A stretch of 7,659 bases of DNA from Thermoanaerobaculaceae bacterium (GCA_022865555.1 JALHTD010000097.1:1-7659); one strand, 5' to 3'; shown: positions 1-6,509, counted from the stretch's first letter. Numbers and translations: made by a program. The notes: generated by a model from the letters alone, not told the origin.

Positions 1-348
1 GCTCCGGCGAGATGGCTCCTGTGGCCCGCGGGGCGGATCTCACCCCCACCCCGCCTTGCCTCCAGTTCCCGTGTTGGTCGGGCGGTGGTAAGAACCCGCC
101 CCTCGGGTGCAGCGGCCATTTCCTGCAGGGTCGCGGGCGCCTACACCTGGTAGTGAAGCGACTGCCTCCTGCGGGTGGGGGCTGACCCCGCCCCTGGTGC
201 GAGGCCGCGATTTCGCCGAAGCGTGCGGGCACCGAGCGGCCAGACCGGTGGGTGGAAACGCTGGCCCCGACCGAGCGCTTCCTGCGAGGGAGGGGAACAG
301 CGAGGGTCCGCACGCCGGGCTGTGCCCGCTCGGTCGCGCGCAAGGCGT

Positions 349-386
349 CTCCGCGTGCGCGGCGCAGGGGCGCAGCGCGCGCGGAG
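349..386 (+). other. Strong GC hairpin upstream of flotillin
   Basis: CTCCGCGTGCGC (349-360) pairs with GCGCGCGCGGAG (375-386) over 12 pairs, one of them G-U. After one mismatch, three more pairs form (362-364 with 371-373) around a 6-base loop. No T-run follows on either strand, so a standard intrinsic terminator is unlikely. It may be part of the flotillin mRNA leader, or the end of an upstream transcript stopped by a factor-dependent mechanism. Its G/C-only composition makes accidental pairing plausible. Confidence 0.35.
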
Positions 387-404
387 GGCGGCAAGCGCCA
401 GGGG

Positions 405-445
405 CAAAGAATAGCCTTGTACCATAAAGGAACTTGCGTTAAGGT
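405..445 (+). promoter_or_regulatory. AT-rich island, possible flotillin promoter
   Basis: This is the only relatively AT-rich stretch in the 480 bases before the flotillin start. TTGTAC (417-422) and TAAGGT (440-445) are spaced 17 bases apart, but each matches the sigma-70 consensus at only three of six positions. GGAACTT at 429-435 equals the extracytoplasmic sigma-E type -35 box but has no matching -10. The position fits a promoter; the boxes themselves do not establish one. Confidence 0.2.
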
Positions 446-480
446 GGCACCGACCGCCCCGCCGGGCGCTGGAGGAAGCC

Positions 481-1869
481 ATGGCGTTGCTCCCCTGGAT
501 CGTCGGCGCCGTTGTTCTCGTCGTCGACCTGCTGTTCTTCGCCCTGTGGGCCTTCAACTACCGCAAGGTAGGCCCCAACCAGGTGCTGGTCATCTCGGGC
601 CGAGCGTCCACCGTGACCGAGACGGACGGACGGCAGCGCGAGGTCGGCTACCGCCTGCGAGTCGGAGGCGGCACGTTCGTGATGCCGTTCGTGGAGACGG
701 TGGACGTACTGCCACTCGAGGTCTTCTCGATCTCGGTACGCTGCCCGGAAGTGCTGACCGCCCAGGGCGTGATCATCTCCGCCGAGGCGTTCGGCCAGGT
801 GAAGGCTGCAAGCGAAGAGCCGCTGCTTCACCGCGCCGTGGAGAACTTCCTCTCCAAGGGCTCCTCGGGCATCACGGCAGTTGCCCAGGAAGTGCTCGAG
901 GGGCACATGCGCGCGGCGCTCGGGATGATGAAGGTGGAGGAGATCTACACCGAGCGCGAAGCGTTCGCCGAGCGCGTGCGCCGGGGCGCGGGCGAGGACT
1001 TCAACCGCCTCGGGCTCGAGCTGCTGGCGTTCTCCCTCAAGGACATCTCCGACTCCCAGGGCTACCTGCAGGCAATGGGCGCCCGCCGCATCGCCGAGGT
1101 CAAGCGCGACGCGGCCCTGGCGCAGGCCGAGACCGAGCGCGACTCGGCGATCCAGGCTGCCGAGTACCGCAAGGAAGGGGACATTGCCCGCCTCGCGGCC
1201 GAGGGCGAGCTCGCCAAGGCGACCCGCGACTTCGAGATGCAGCGCGCCGAGTTCCAGTCGGCTGTCAACGCAAAGCGTGCGAAGGCGGACATCGCCTACG
1301 ACCTCGAGCGCGCCAAGCTCTCGGAGGAGCTCAAGCGCCAGGAGTTTGCGGTGCGGCTCACCGAGAAGGAGCTGGCCGCCAAGGTCGAGGAGCAGGAGAT
1401 CGTGCGCCGCGAGAGGGAGCTGGAGGCCACGGTGAAGCGCCCCGCGGAGGCGATGCAGTACCAGGCCAAGCTGGAGGCCGAGACCGACGCCTACCAAAAG
1501 GAGTTGGAGGCGAAGGGCAAGGCCGCCGGCATCCGCCTGTACGGCAGCTCGGAGGCCGAGGCGATCAGCGCGCGGGGCAAGGCCGAGGCCGACGCGATGC
1601 GGCAGAAGGCGGCGGCGTGGAAGGAATACACCGACGCGGCGCTCGCCGAGATGGTCATCAAGCAACTGCCCGAGCTCGCCAGGGCGGTCTCCGAGCCGCT
1701 CTCGAAGGTGGACAAGATCGTGATGGTCGGCGACGCGGACGGCGTCTCCAAGCTCACCGGGCAGGTGGCGAGCGTGCTGGCGCAGCTTCCTGGAGTAGTG
1801 GAGTCGCTCACCGGCGTGAAGCTCGAGGAGATCCTGAAGCGCGGCAAGAAGGACGAGGCCAAGAAGTGA
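481..1869 (+). CDS. Flotillin-like SPFH/band 7 membrane scaffold protein
   Basis: A 462-residue membrane-anchored scaffold protein of the flotillin group (FloT/YuaG type). In other bacteria these organise membrane microdomains and assemble signalling or secretion partners. Residues 4-24 form one hydrophobic N-terminal segment. The SPFH domain spans about 28-200 and opens with YRKVGPNQVLVISG, close to the family's usual opening, followed by GGGTFVMPFVETVDVLPL. Residues 200-390 are a long Ala/Glu/Lys-rich coiled coil with the repeated AE and KA dipeptides typical of flotillins. A less charged tail (420-450, around LTGQVASVLAQLPGVVESLTG) matches the C-terminal oligomerisation region. The start is set by GGAGG at 471-475, five bases before ATG. 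The length is near the usual 480-510. The NfeD-type partner often found beside flotillin genes is not visible in this window; the next gene is 36 bases downstream and probably co-transcribed. Family assignment is firm; the cargo is unknown. Confidence 0.93.
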   Translation: MALLPWIVGAVVLVVDLLFFALWAFNYRKVGPNQVLVISGRASTVTETDGRQREVGYRLRVGGGTFVMPFVETVDVLPLEVFSISVRCPEVLTAQGVIISAEAFGQVKAASEEPLLHRAVENFLSKGSSGITAVAQEVLEGHMRAALGMMKVEEIYTEREAFAERVRRGAGEDFNRLGLELLAFSLKDISDSQGYLQAMGARRIAEVKRDAALAQAETERDSAIQAAEYRKEGDIARLAAEGELAKATRDFEMQRAEFQSAVNAKRAKADIAYDLERAKLSEELKRQEFAVRLTEKELAAKVEEQEIVRRERELEATVKRPAEAMQYQAKLEAETDAYQKELEAKGKAAGIRLYGSSEAEAISARGKAEADAMRQKAAAWKEYTDAALAEMVIKQLPELARAVSEPLSKVDKIVMVGDADGVSKLTGQVASVLAQLPGVVESLTGVKLEEILKRGKKDEAKK

Positions 1870-1905
1870 GGGCGGTTTCGCCGCGAAAGGTGAGGTGAGG
1901 CCGCC

Positions 1906-4230
1906 ATGCTCTCCAAACGCGCCAACCGCATCACCCTTTCCCCCACGCTGCGGATCAACGCCCGCGCGACGCAGATGCGCTCGCAGGGCATCGATGTGGT
2001 GGACTTCTCGGTGGGCGAGCCTGACTTTCCGACGCCGGAGGCCATCAAGCGCGCCGCCAAGGCCGCCCTCGATGCCAACTTCACCAAGTACACGGCCAAC
2101 GACGGCATCCCCGAGCTGAGGAAGGCCATCTGTGAGAAGCTCGAGCACGAGAACAACCTCCGCTACTCGCCCGACGAGGTGATCGTCTCGGTCGGCGCCA
2201 AGAACTCCCTCTTCAACGTTGCGATGGCGCTCTACGAGGAGGGGGACGACGTCCTCATCCCCGCCCCGTACTGGGTGTCCTACCCCGATCAGGTGAGGGT
2301 CGCCGGGGCCAACCCGGTCTACGTGCCGACCAGGGAGGAGGATGGCTTCCGCCTGCAGGCGCGCGACCTGGCCGCGGCGATCACTCCCAACACCAAGGCG
2401 CTGATCCTCAACTTCCCGTGCAACCCGACCGGCGCCACGTACACGCGCGAGCAGCTCGAGGAGATCGCCGAGGTGTGCGTGCGCGAGCAGATCTGGGTGA
2501 TCTCGGACGAGATCTACGAGAAGCTGCTCTACGACGGCCAGCGCTACACCTCGATCGCGTCACTCAACGAGAGGATCAAGAAGCTGACCGTGGTGATCAA
2601 CGGCTTCTCCAAGGCTTTCTCGATGACCGGCTGGCGCCTAGGCTACGCCGCAGGGCCACGCGAGATCGTGGCCGCTTGCTCCAAGATCCAGTCCCACAGC
2701 ACCTCCAACGCGACGTCGTTCGTGCAGAAGGCAGCGCTGGTCGCGCTGCGCGACTGCAGCATGGAGGTGGAGCGCATGCGGCAGGAGTTCGAGCGGAGGC
2801 GCAACGCGATCGTCTACCGCCTGCGCTCGCTGCCCAACGTTTCCTGCTTCTCACCGTCGGGCGCCTTTTACGTCATGCCCAACGTGACCCGGTACCTCGA
2901 CAAGGAGTTCGGCGGCGCCCCGATCCGCAACACCTACGGTCTCTCGTACTACCTCCTGAAAGAAGCGCATGTCGCCGTTGTGCCGGGCGAGGCGTTCGGC
3001 ACCGACGAGCACGTGCGGATCTCCTTCGCCACCTCGATGGAGGGCATCGAGGAGGGGTGCCGGCGCATCGGGCAGGCACTGTCGCGCCTCGAGGAGCCAC
3101 GCAGGCTGCGGCCGCGCGCCCTCAACAACGTGGTCACCAAGGTGGCGACCTACGCGGAAACCCGGCCGGTGGTCGGTCTCGAGAGCCGCAACGCGCTCCT
3201 CGACGAGGCTGCCGCGCATCTCTCCCCGGATGCCTACTTCGAATGGAACGCCGCGGTCGCCGGCATCGTCGTGCAGCTGCGGACCAACTCGCCGCACCTC
3301 GCCGACTTCTACCAGGAGAACTTCTACCCCGCCCCGCTGGAGGGCGACCTGGAGCCGCACGCCGTCGTGTACGCGGTCAAGGATGTCCCCGGCCGCGAGG
3401 CCTCCGGGCTCGTGAGCGTGGAGACGTCCACCGCGTTCGTTTTCAACACGGCGTTCTACGGCCAGGTCCGCTCCCTTGCGCTGCAACTGGCGGCCGAGTC
3501 CGCCGCGCGCACCTCCGGCGCGCTGCTCGCCCACTGTGCGGCTCTGGACGTCGACGGCAAGGGCGTGCTGATCTGGGGCGGGCCGGGCTCGGGGCGCACG
3601 GGATTGCTCGCCGCGGCGATGCGGGAGCAGGGCGTGCGCCTGGTGAGCAACGACACCGTTCTGGTGCGCCTGGCCGGCTCGGAACCGGTGGCCGACCTCA
3701 TCGAGCGCAAGCTCTACCTGAAGGCGAAGTGGGTCGGGAAGTTCCCCGAGATCGAGAAGCTGCTCGAGCGCTCCAAGCTCGAGAACATGGTGGTCTCCCG
3801 CGACGGCTGCACCGTGGGCCACCCCAACGACGAGTGCCCGCTCGACCGCGGCGCCGCGGCCTGCCTCGAGGCCTCCAAGAACGGCCGCGTCATGCTCGAC
3901 CCCTACTGGCTGGGCGGTGCGTCACGCCACGCGCGCCGGACGGCGCCTCGCCTCGCGGTGCTGCTCGCGAAGGATCCGGTGCTGCCACTGGTGCAGGAGA
4001 TGCAGCCGAGGGAGGCCGCCCGCATCCTCGCCGCGGGCCAGCTCCCCGGCGCCACCGGCAAGACGTTCGCTTTCATGAACCCGCACCTGGTCGGCCTCGA
4101 CAGCTCGAGGTCCGACCTCCTGCGCGCGCAGCACGAGCGCCTCTTCGGCGCCACGAAGGTGGTCATGCTGAACATGGCGATCGGCTCCGTCGAAGCCGCG
4201 GCCAAGCGGCTGGTGGAGCTCACCCGATAG
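1906..4230 (+). CDS. Aspartate-type aminotransferase fused to HPr kinase/PEPCK-like P-loop domain
   Basis: A 774-residue two-domain protein. Residues 1-395 form a complete class I PLP-dependent aminotransferase of the bacterial AspC/AspB (Ib) type, which moves amino groups between an amino acid and a 2-oxo acid. Visible landmarks are PAPYWVSYPD (119-128), NPTG with N173, D201 and Y204 in SDEIYE, Schiff-base K235 in SKAFSMTGWRLGY, and R371 for the substrate carboxylate. Ordinary family members end near residue 395. Here the frame continues through a basic linker (396-420) into about 350 residues resembling HPr kinase/PEP carboxykinase-like proteins. These include TNSPHLADFYQENFYP (460-475), a Walker A-like GGPGSGRT (558-565) and a following strand VRLVSNDTVLV (577-587), then LDPYWLGG and FMNPHLVG. 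The Walker lysine is Arg564. Start: ATG 1906, preceded by the repeated Shine-Dalgarno-like GGTGAGGTGAGG (1889-1900). The aminotransferase call is firm, the kinase-like call is by motif and gestalt, and the substrate is unknown. Confidence 0.85.
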   Translation: MLSKRANRITLSPTLRINARATQMRSQGIDVVDFSVGEPDFPTPEAIKRAAKAALDANFTKYTANDGIPELRKAICEKLEHENNLRYSPDEVIVSVGAKNSLFNVAMALYEEGDDVLIPAPYWVSYPDQVRVAGANPVYVPTREEDGFRLQARDLAAAITPNTKALILNFPCNPTGATYTREQLEEIAEVCVREQIWVISDEIYEKLLYDGQRYTSIASLNERIKKLTVVINGFSKAFSMTGWRLGYAAGPREIVAACSKIQSHSTSNATSFVQKAALVALRDCSMEVERMRQEFERRRNAIVYRLRSLPNVSCFSPSGAFYVMPNVTRYLDKEFGGAPIRNTYGLSYYLLKEAHVAVVPGEAFGTDEHVRISFATSMEGIEEGCRRIGQALSRLEEPRRLRPRALNNVVTKVATYAETRPVVGLESRNALLDEAAAHLSPDAYFEWNAAVAGIVVQLRTNSPHLADFYQENFYPAPLEGDLEPHAVVYAVKDVPGREASGLVSVETSTAFVFNTAFYGQVRSLALQLAAESAARTSGALLAHCAALDVDGKGVLIWGGPGSGRTGLLAAAMREQGVRLVSNDTVLVRLAGSEPVADLIERKLYLKAKWVGKFPEIEKLLERSKLENMVVSRDGCTVGHPNDECPLDRGAAACLEASKNGRVMLDPYWLGGASRHARRTAPRLAVLLAKDPVLPLVQEMQPREAARILAAGQLPGATGKTFAFMNPHLVGLDSSRSDLLRAQHERLFGATKVVMLNMAIGSVEAAAKRLVELTR

Positions 4231-4244
4231 CCCCGGCTGGTCGG

Positions 4245-4260
4245 GCGCGGCAGGCCGCGC
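4245..4260. terminator. GC hairpin between convergent genes, possible terminator
   Basis: GCGCGGC (4245-4251) and GCCGCGC (4254-4260) form a perfect inverted repeat with a 2-base centre (effectively six pairs around CAGG). It starts 15 bases after the fusion-gene stop and lies between two genes that end facing each other, so it could serve both strands. A smaller palindrome, GCCGG-g-CCGGC, follows at 4276-4286. Neither strand has a T-run, so this is not a classical intrinsic terminator. Confidence 0.4.
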
Positions 4261-4293
4261 GGCACATGGACCTGAGCCGGGCCGGCAGGGCGG

Positions 4294-4767
4294 TTACGCC
4301 TTCCGCTTGGTCCGCTCCAGCTCGAGCAAGTGCTGGTGTTCCACCTCGGCCAGGCGAAGGCTCTCGAAGAGCTCGGCTACCGTCGGCTCGAGGGCTTGCT
4401 GCAGGGCCGCCGCGTAGTAATCCTCGGCCCTCTTCTCGGAGTCGAGCGCGAGCTTGAAGGCGTCCGCGAGCGGCATGGATGGCTCGGCCTTGGCGCGGTA
4501 GGGTGCCTCGACGCCCCACACTGCCCGGTTGGCGAGGTTTGGCCTGGCGGTGGGGTAAAGGGCTTGGCGGCGCTCGGCGATTTGCTCCCGGTGGCGCTTC
4601 TCGCGGCCAGCCATCTTGCGGAAGAACTCCGCCAACTCGCTGTTGCGGCCGGTCTCCATCAGCGTCGCGAAGTGCTCGTACTGCTCCTCGGCTTCCTCCT
4701 CGGCGAAGATCGCGAGGTCCAGGACGTCGTGCGGCTGCAGCTTCGAGAAATCCATGCTGAGGCCCAT
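4294..4767 (-). CDS. Rubrerythrin-type ferritin-like diiron protein
   Basis: A 157-residue four-helix protein of the rubrerythrin/ferritin-like superfamily, probably cytoplasmic and involved in peroxide reduction or iron handling. The complete diiron ligand set can be read: E24 in AEEEAEEQY, E56 and H59 in EKRH, E111 in SEKRAEDYY, and E143 and H146 in EHQH. No C-terminal rubredoxin CxxC pair is present, so an external electron donor would be needed if it acts as a peroxidase. A longer reading from position 4818 exists, but GGAGGAA at 4771-4777 sits just before the ATG at 4767 and decides the start; MDFSKLQ four codons later is a weaker alternative. Upstream are a perfect -35 box and a potentially structured leader. 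The gene follows a radical SAM gene on the same strand after 117 bases. Family is secure; exact activity is not. Confidence 0.88.
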   Translation of the reverse strand: MGLSMDFSKLQPHDVLDLAIFAEEEAEEQYEHFATLMETGRNSELAEFFRKMAGREKRHREQIAERRQALYPTARPNLANRAVWGVEAPYRAKAEPSMPLADAFKLALDSEKRAEDYYAAALQQALEPTVAELFESLRLAEVEHQHLLELERTKRKA

Positions 4768-4770
4768 GCT

Positions 4771-4777
4771 TTCCTCC
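4771..4777 (-). promoter_or_regulatory. Ribosome binding site fixing diiron-protein start
   Basis: On the minus strand this reads GGAGGAA, with GGAGG ending five bases before the ATG at 4767. It rules in favour of the MGLSMDF start over the upstream in-frame ATG at 4818, which would add 17 low-complexity residues. Confidence 0.8.
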
Positions 4778-4792
4778 GGGTCAGATGGGGAT

Positions 4793-4833
4793 GGGGTGCA
4801 CGCTGCAACCGGCGCCACCCCGTCGTTGCGGCG
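4793..4833 (-). other. Possible pseudoknot in diiron-gene leader RNA
   Basis: On the minus-strand transcript CGCCGCAAC (4833-4825) can pair with GTTGCAGCG (4809-4801), eight of nine positions. GGGGTG (4821-4816), inside that loop, can pair with CACCCC (4798-4793) beyond it. The interleaved order is that of an H-type pseudoknot, or of two competing hairpins. The element ends about 15 bases before the Shine-Dalgarno sequence, a position suited to translational control. No known riboswitch core was recognised, and chance pairing in GC-rich DNA remains possible. Confidence 0.25.
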
Positions 4834-4835
4834 AC

Positions 4836-4865
4836 ACTGTGCTCTGGCGACCGCGGCTCTGTCAA
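4836..4865 (-). promoter_or_regulatory. Putative sigma-70-type promoter for diiron gene
   Basis: The minus strand carries a perfect -35 hexamer TTGACA (4865-4860). With an 18-base spacer the -10 would be CACAGT (4841-4836), which matches only three of six positions. The site is in the gap after the radical SAM stop, and predicted transcription would start about 60 bases before the diiron-protein ATG, leaving the structured leader in the mRNA. Confidence 0.4.
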
Positions 4866-4884
4866 CCTTCCTCGAGGAGGGCGG

Positions 4885-6315
4885 CTAACCCCAGAGCTCC
4901 CTGGGATAGTCGCGGTAGAGGTTCTCGTAGCTCCGGCGGTAGGCAGCCCCGGCCAGCATGACCCGTGCGAGGTGCCAGGGGTGAACCGGGTGCGAGGCCC
5001 GGCGGAGCGGGGTCTTGGCTATCCCCTCGGCGACCTGACGGGCGTACAGGCGAGAGAACTCGGGCAGCGGCAACGTGGTGGGCGTGAGCGGGTGCATGCA
5101 GTCGTGCAGGTCAAACGGGTTTTGAACCCAGATCCTGGGCTTGATCTCGTCGTAGTCGGGCGTGCCGGGCGAGGGCGTGCAGACGGTGAAGCTGCACTGC
5201 GCGGGGGGCAGCGCCCGAACGTAGGCGCGCAACCTGTCGAAGTCGTCGCGGCTGTACTCCGGGGTGATCATGAACGCGGCGTGGACCGCGATCCCCAGCG
5301 ACCGGAGGGTCGCCAGGGCGCGCTCGTTGGCTGCCACGCTGCCGCCTTTGGCGGCGGACCGGAGCTCGTCGTCGGTGGAGAACTCGAACCCGAGGAACGC
5401 CGCGTCCAGGCCGATCTCACGCCAGGCGCGCATCAGCTCGGGTGACCGGTTGACCGTCGTGGAGCGCGTCCAGGCGAAGTAGCGCTTGCGCACTCCGCGC
5501 GCAGCGAGCGCCTCCGCCAGCTCCGACGCGAAAGCCTCGTCGATGAAGTTCTCGTCGTCGCAGAAATAGACGTGGTCGGCCTCCAGGCCGGCGATCTCCT
5601 CCACGACGGCCTCCACCGGCCGGGGCAGGTGGCAGCCACCGGAGAGGTACGGGACCACGCAGAAAGAGCACTTCATCTTGCAGCCGAACGACGAGCGGAC
5701 CATCGCGACCGGCGGGAAGAGGGCATGCCAGCGTGCCGGATCCTCGCACACCCAGACGGAGGTGTAGGCCCGGGCGTCCCACAGGTCGCGCCTGGGGATC
5801 GGCAGCGTCGCCGGGTCCGGGAACCGCGGCCAGCCTGAAGCGGCCTCACGGTTCGCGCCATCGTCGGGGACGACGACGTTGGGGATCCCGGACAGCCTCT
5901 CGCCCGCGGCCAACCTGGTGACGATCGCGGCGAAAGGCATGCACCCCTCCCCGCGGACCACGGCGTCGATCCCCTCGGTGGCGTAATCCTCGGGTGCCAC
6001 CGTGGCGTGATGGCCGCCCACCACGACCCGTGCGCCGGGAAGCTCGAGCCGCGCCGCGCGCGCCAGCCGCTTCACGGTGGAGGCCTCGTGGCTGTAGCCG
6101 GTGAGGCCGACGAGGTCGGGCCGGAAGCCCCGCAGCGCGCGCCGGAACGCCCGCTCCGGCGAGCGCGCGAGCCGCAGGTCCACCACCCGCACCTCGTGCC
6201 CGCGGGGCACCGAGGCGGCCAGGTACCCGAGCTCCAGGGGTTCCAGCATCGTGAACCGCTGCAGGCCCAGGATCGTGGGCAGCTGCGCCCGGGGCTCGAC
6301 GAGAAGGATCCTCAT
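4885..6315 (-). CDS. B12-binding radical SAM protein, HpnR/BchE-like class B
   Basis: A 476-residue enzyme with an N-terminal cobalamin-binding domain (about 1-150) and a radical SAM domain (about 200-400). The first begins MRILLVEP, has TMLEPLELGYLAA (21-33), and shows VVVGGHHATVAPEDY (97-111) and VVRGEG; the classical DxHxxG cobalamin motif is absent, as in many of these enzymes. The radical SAM cluster motif CxxxCxxC is C211-C215-C218 in FGCKMKCSFC. Further family landmarks are CDDENFID (252-259), FLGFEFSTDDEL (307-318) and TPSPGTPDYDE (380-390). Layout and motif order recall the hopanoid C-3 methylase HpnR and BchE-type proteins, whose members methylate or rearrange unreactive carbons using SAM and cobalamin. 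The true substrate cannot be read from this sequence, and no hopanoid genes are nearby. The ATG lacks a clear Shine-Dalgarno sequence, but the conserved MRILLVEP opening supports it. Family call strong, function open. Confidence 0.88.
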   Translation of the reverse strand: MRILLVEPRAQLPTILGLQRFTMLEPLELGYLAASVPRGHEVRVVDLRLARSPERAFRRALRGFRPDLVGLTGYSHEASTVKRLARAARLELPGARVVVGGHHATVAPEDYATEGIDAVVRGEGCMPFAAIVTRLAAGERLSGIPNVVVPDDGANREAASGWPRFPDPATLPIPRRDLWDARAYTSVWVCEDPARWHALFPPVAMVRSSFGCKMKCSFCVVPYLSGGCHLPRPVEAVVEEIAGLEADHVYFCDDENFIDEAFASELAEALAARGVRKRYFAWTRSTTVNRSPELMRAWREIGLDAAFLGFEFSTDDELRSAAKGGSVAANERALATLRSLGIAVHAAFMITPEYSRDDFDRLRAYVRALPPAQCSFTVCTPSPGTPDYDEIKPRIWVQNPFDLHDCMHPLTPTTLPLPEFSRLYARQVAEGIAKTPLRRASHPVHPWHLARVMLAGAAYRRSYENLYRDYPRELWG

Positions 6316-6329
6316 CCGAGGATGCCATC

Positions 6330-6360
6330 GACCAATTGATCGTCAGCGCACACCTTGGTC
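6330..6360. repeat. Short inverted repeat before radical SAM gene
   Basis: GACCAA (6330-6335) and TTGGTC (6355-6360) form a perfect 6-base inverted repeat with a 19-base spacer, 15-45 bases upstream of the radical SAM ATG and in a locally AT-richer patch. The spacing could suit a dimeric regulator or a leader hairpin. I could not place convincing -35 and -10 boxes around it. Confidence 0.2.
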
Positions 6361-6389
6361 TGCTCCCCCCGGTCGAGCTTACAGCCCTG

Positions 6390-6424
6390 CGGGCCGCAAG
6401 GTCTACCGGCCCGTCCTTCCGGGC
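6390..6424 (-). other. Two competing hairpins upstream of radical SAM gene
   Basis: On the minus strand CGGGCCG (6413-6407) can pair with CGGCCCG (6396-6390) around a 10-base loop, seven perfect pairs. Its first five bases can instead pair with GCCCG (6424-6420) around a 6-base loop. The pair lies 75-110 bases before the radical SAM ATG. No cobalamin riboswitch core or T-run was seen, so this is only structural potential. Confidence 0.25.
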
Positions 6425-6485
6425 GGAGCGCCTGGTGGGAACGAAGCGACCTGAGCGCCCCAAGCGGCAACGGGCATGGGCAACG

Positions 6486-6507
6486 GCCCGGCCGTGGGGC
6501 GCCGGGC
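6486..6507 (-). terminator. Hairpin after lipoprotein stop, possible terminator
   Basis: Three bases after the lipoprotein stop codon the minus strand reads GCCCGGC, an 8-base loop, then GCCGGGC: seven perfect GC-rich pairs (6507-6501 with 6492-6486). No run of T follows, so it would be a factor-dependent or weak terminator, or a 3' stabilising hairpin. Its placement directly at the gene end supports a transcription boundary before the radical SAM gene. Confidence 0.4.
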
Positions 6508-6509
6508 GG

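Larger units (their letters stand above)
1..480. other. Non-coding leader region, no gene seen
   Basis: No reading frame here combines a plausible start, a ribosome binding site and coding-like codon use; the open frames look like by-products of high GC. The stretch is rich in inverted repeats. GGGCGG at 80-85 pairs with CCGCCC at 96-101, GGCCAG at 238-243 with CTGGCC at 261-266, and CGACCGAGCG at 268-277 with CGCTCGGTCG at 327-336. A stronger hairpin at 349-386 is listed separately. The motif ACCGAGCG occurs at 231-238 and 270-277, and both copies could pair with 327-334. I found no tRNA T-loop and no recognisable RNase P, tmRNA or SRP RNA core. In DNA this GC-rich, repeats of 8-10 bases can arise by chance. 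Confidence 0.6.

Noticed and set aside
429..435. GGAACTT as an extracytoplasmic sigma-factor -35 box
   Set aside because: No matching -10 at 16-17 bases; transcription would begin almost at the start codon.
1876..1888. Palindrome TTTCGC-c-GCGAAA between flotillin and fusion gene as a terminator
   Set aside because: Too short, with a one-base centre and no T-run; close gene spacing favours co-transcription.
252..1898. Plus-strand open frame of 548 codons overlapping the flotillin
   Set aside because: Arg/Gly-rich shadow in another frame of the flotillin coding sequence, without start signal.
439..2148. Minus-strand open frame of 569 codons antisense to the flotillin
   Set aside because: Composition is Leu/Arg/His-rich with no domain; it is a GC by-product of a well-supported gene on the other strand.
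2418..4457. Plus-strand open frame of 679 codons inside the fusion gene
   Set aside because: Arg/Ala-rich, runs through the stop of the fusion gene and into the opposing gene; the aminotransferase frame carries the catalytic motifs.
4767..4818. Longer N-terminus for the diiron protein
   Set aside because: A strong ribosome binding site directly before 4767 and the low-complexity extra residues favour the shorter form.
4330..5445. Plus-strand open frame of 371 codons across the diiron and radical SAM genes
   Set aside because: Antisense to two genes with complete metal-ligand motifs; no conserved features of its own.
6466..6486. Direct repeat GGCAACGG (two copies) as a CRISPR or mobile-element trace
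   Set aside because: Only two 8-base copies close together in GC-rich DNA; no array, no transposase, no target duplication.
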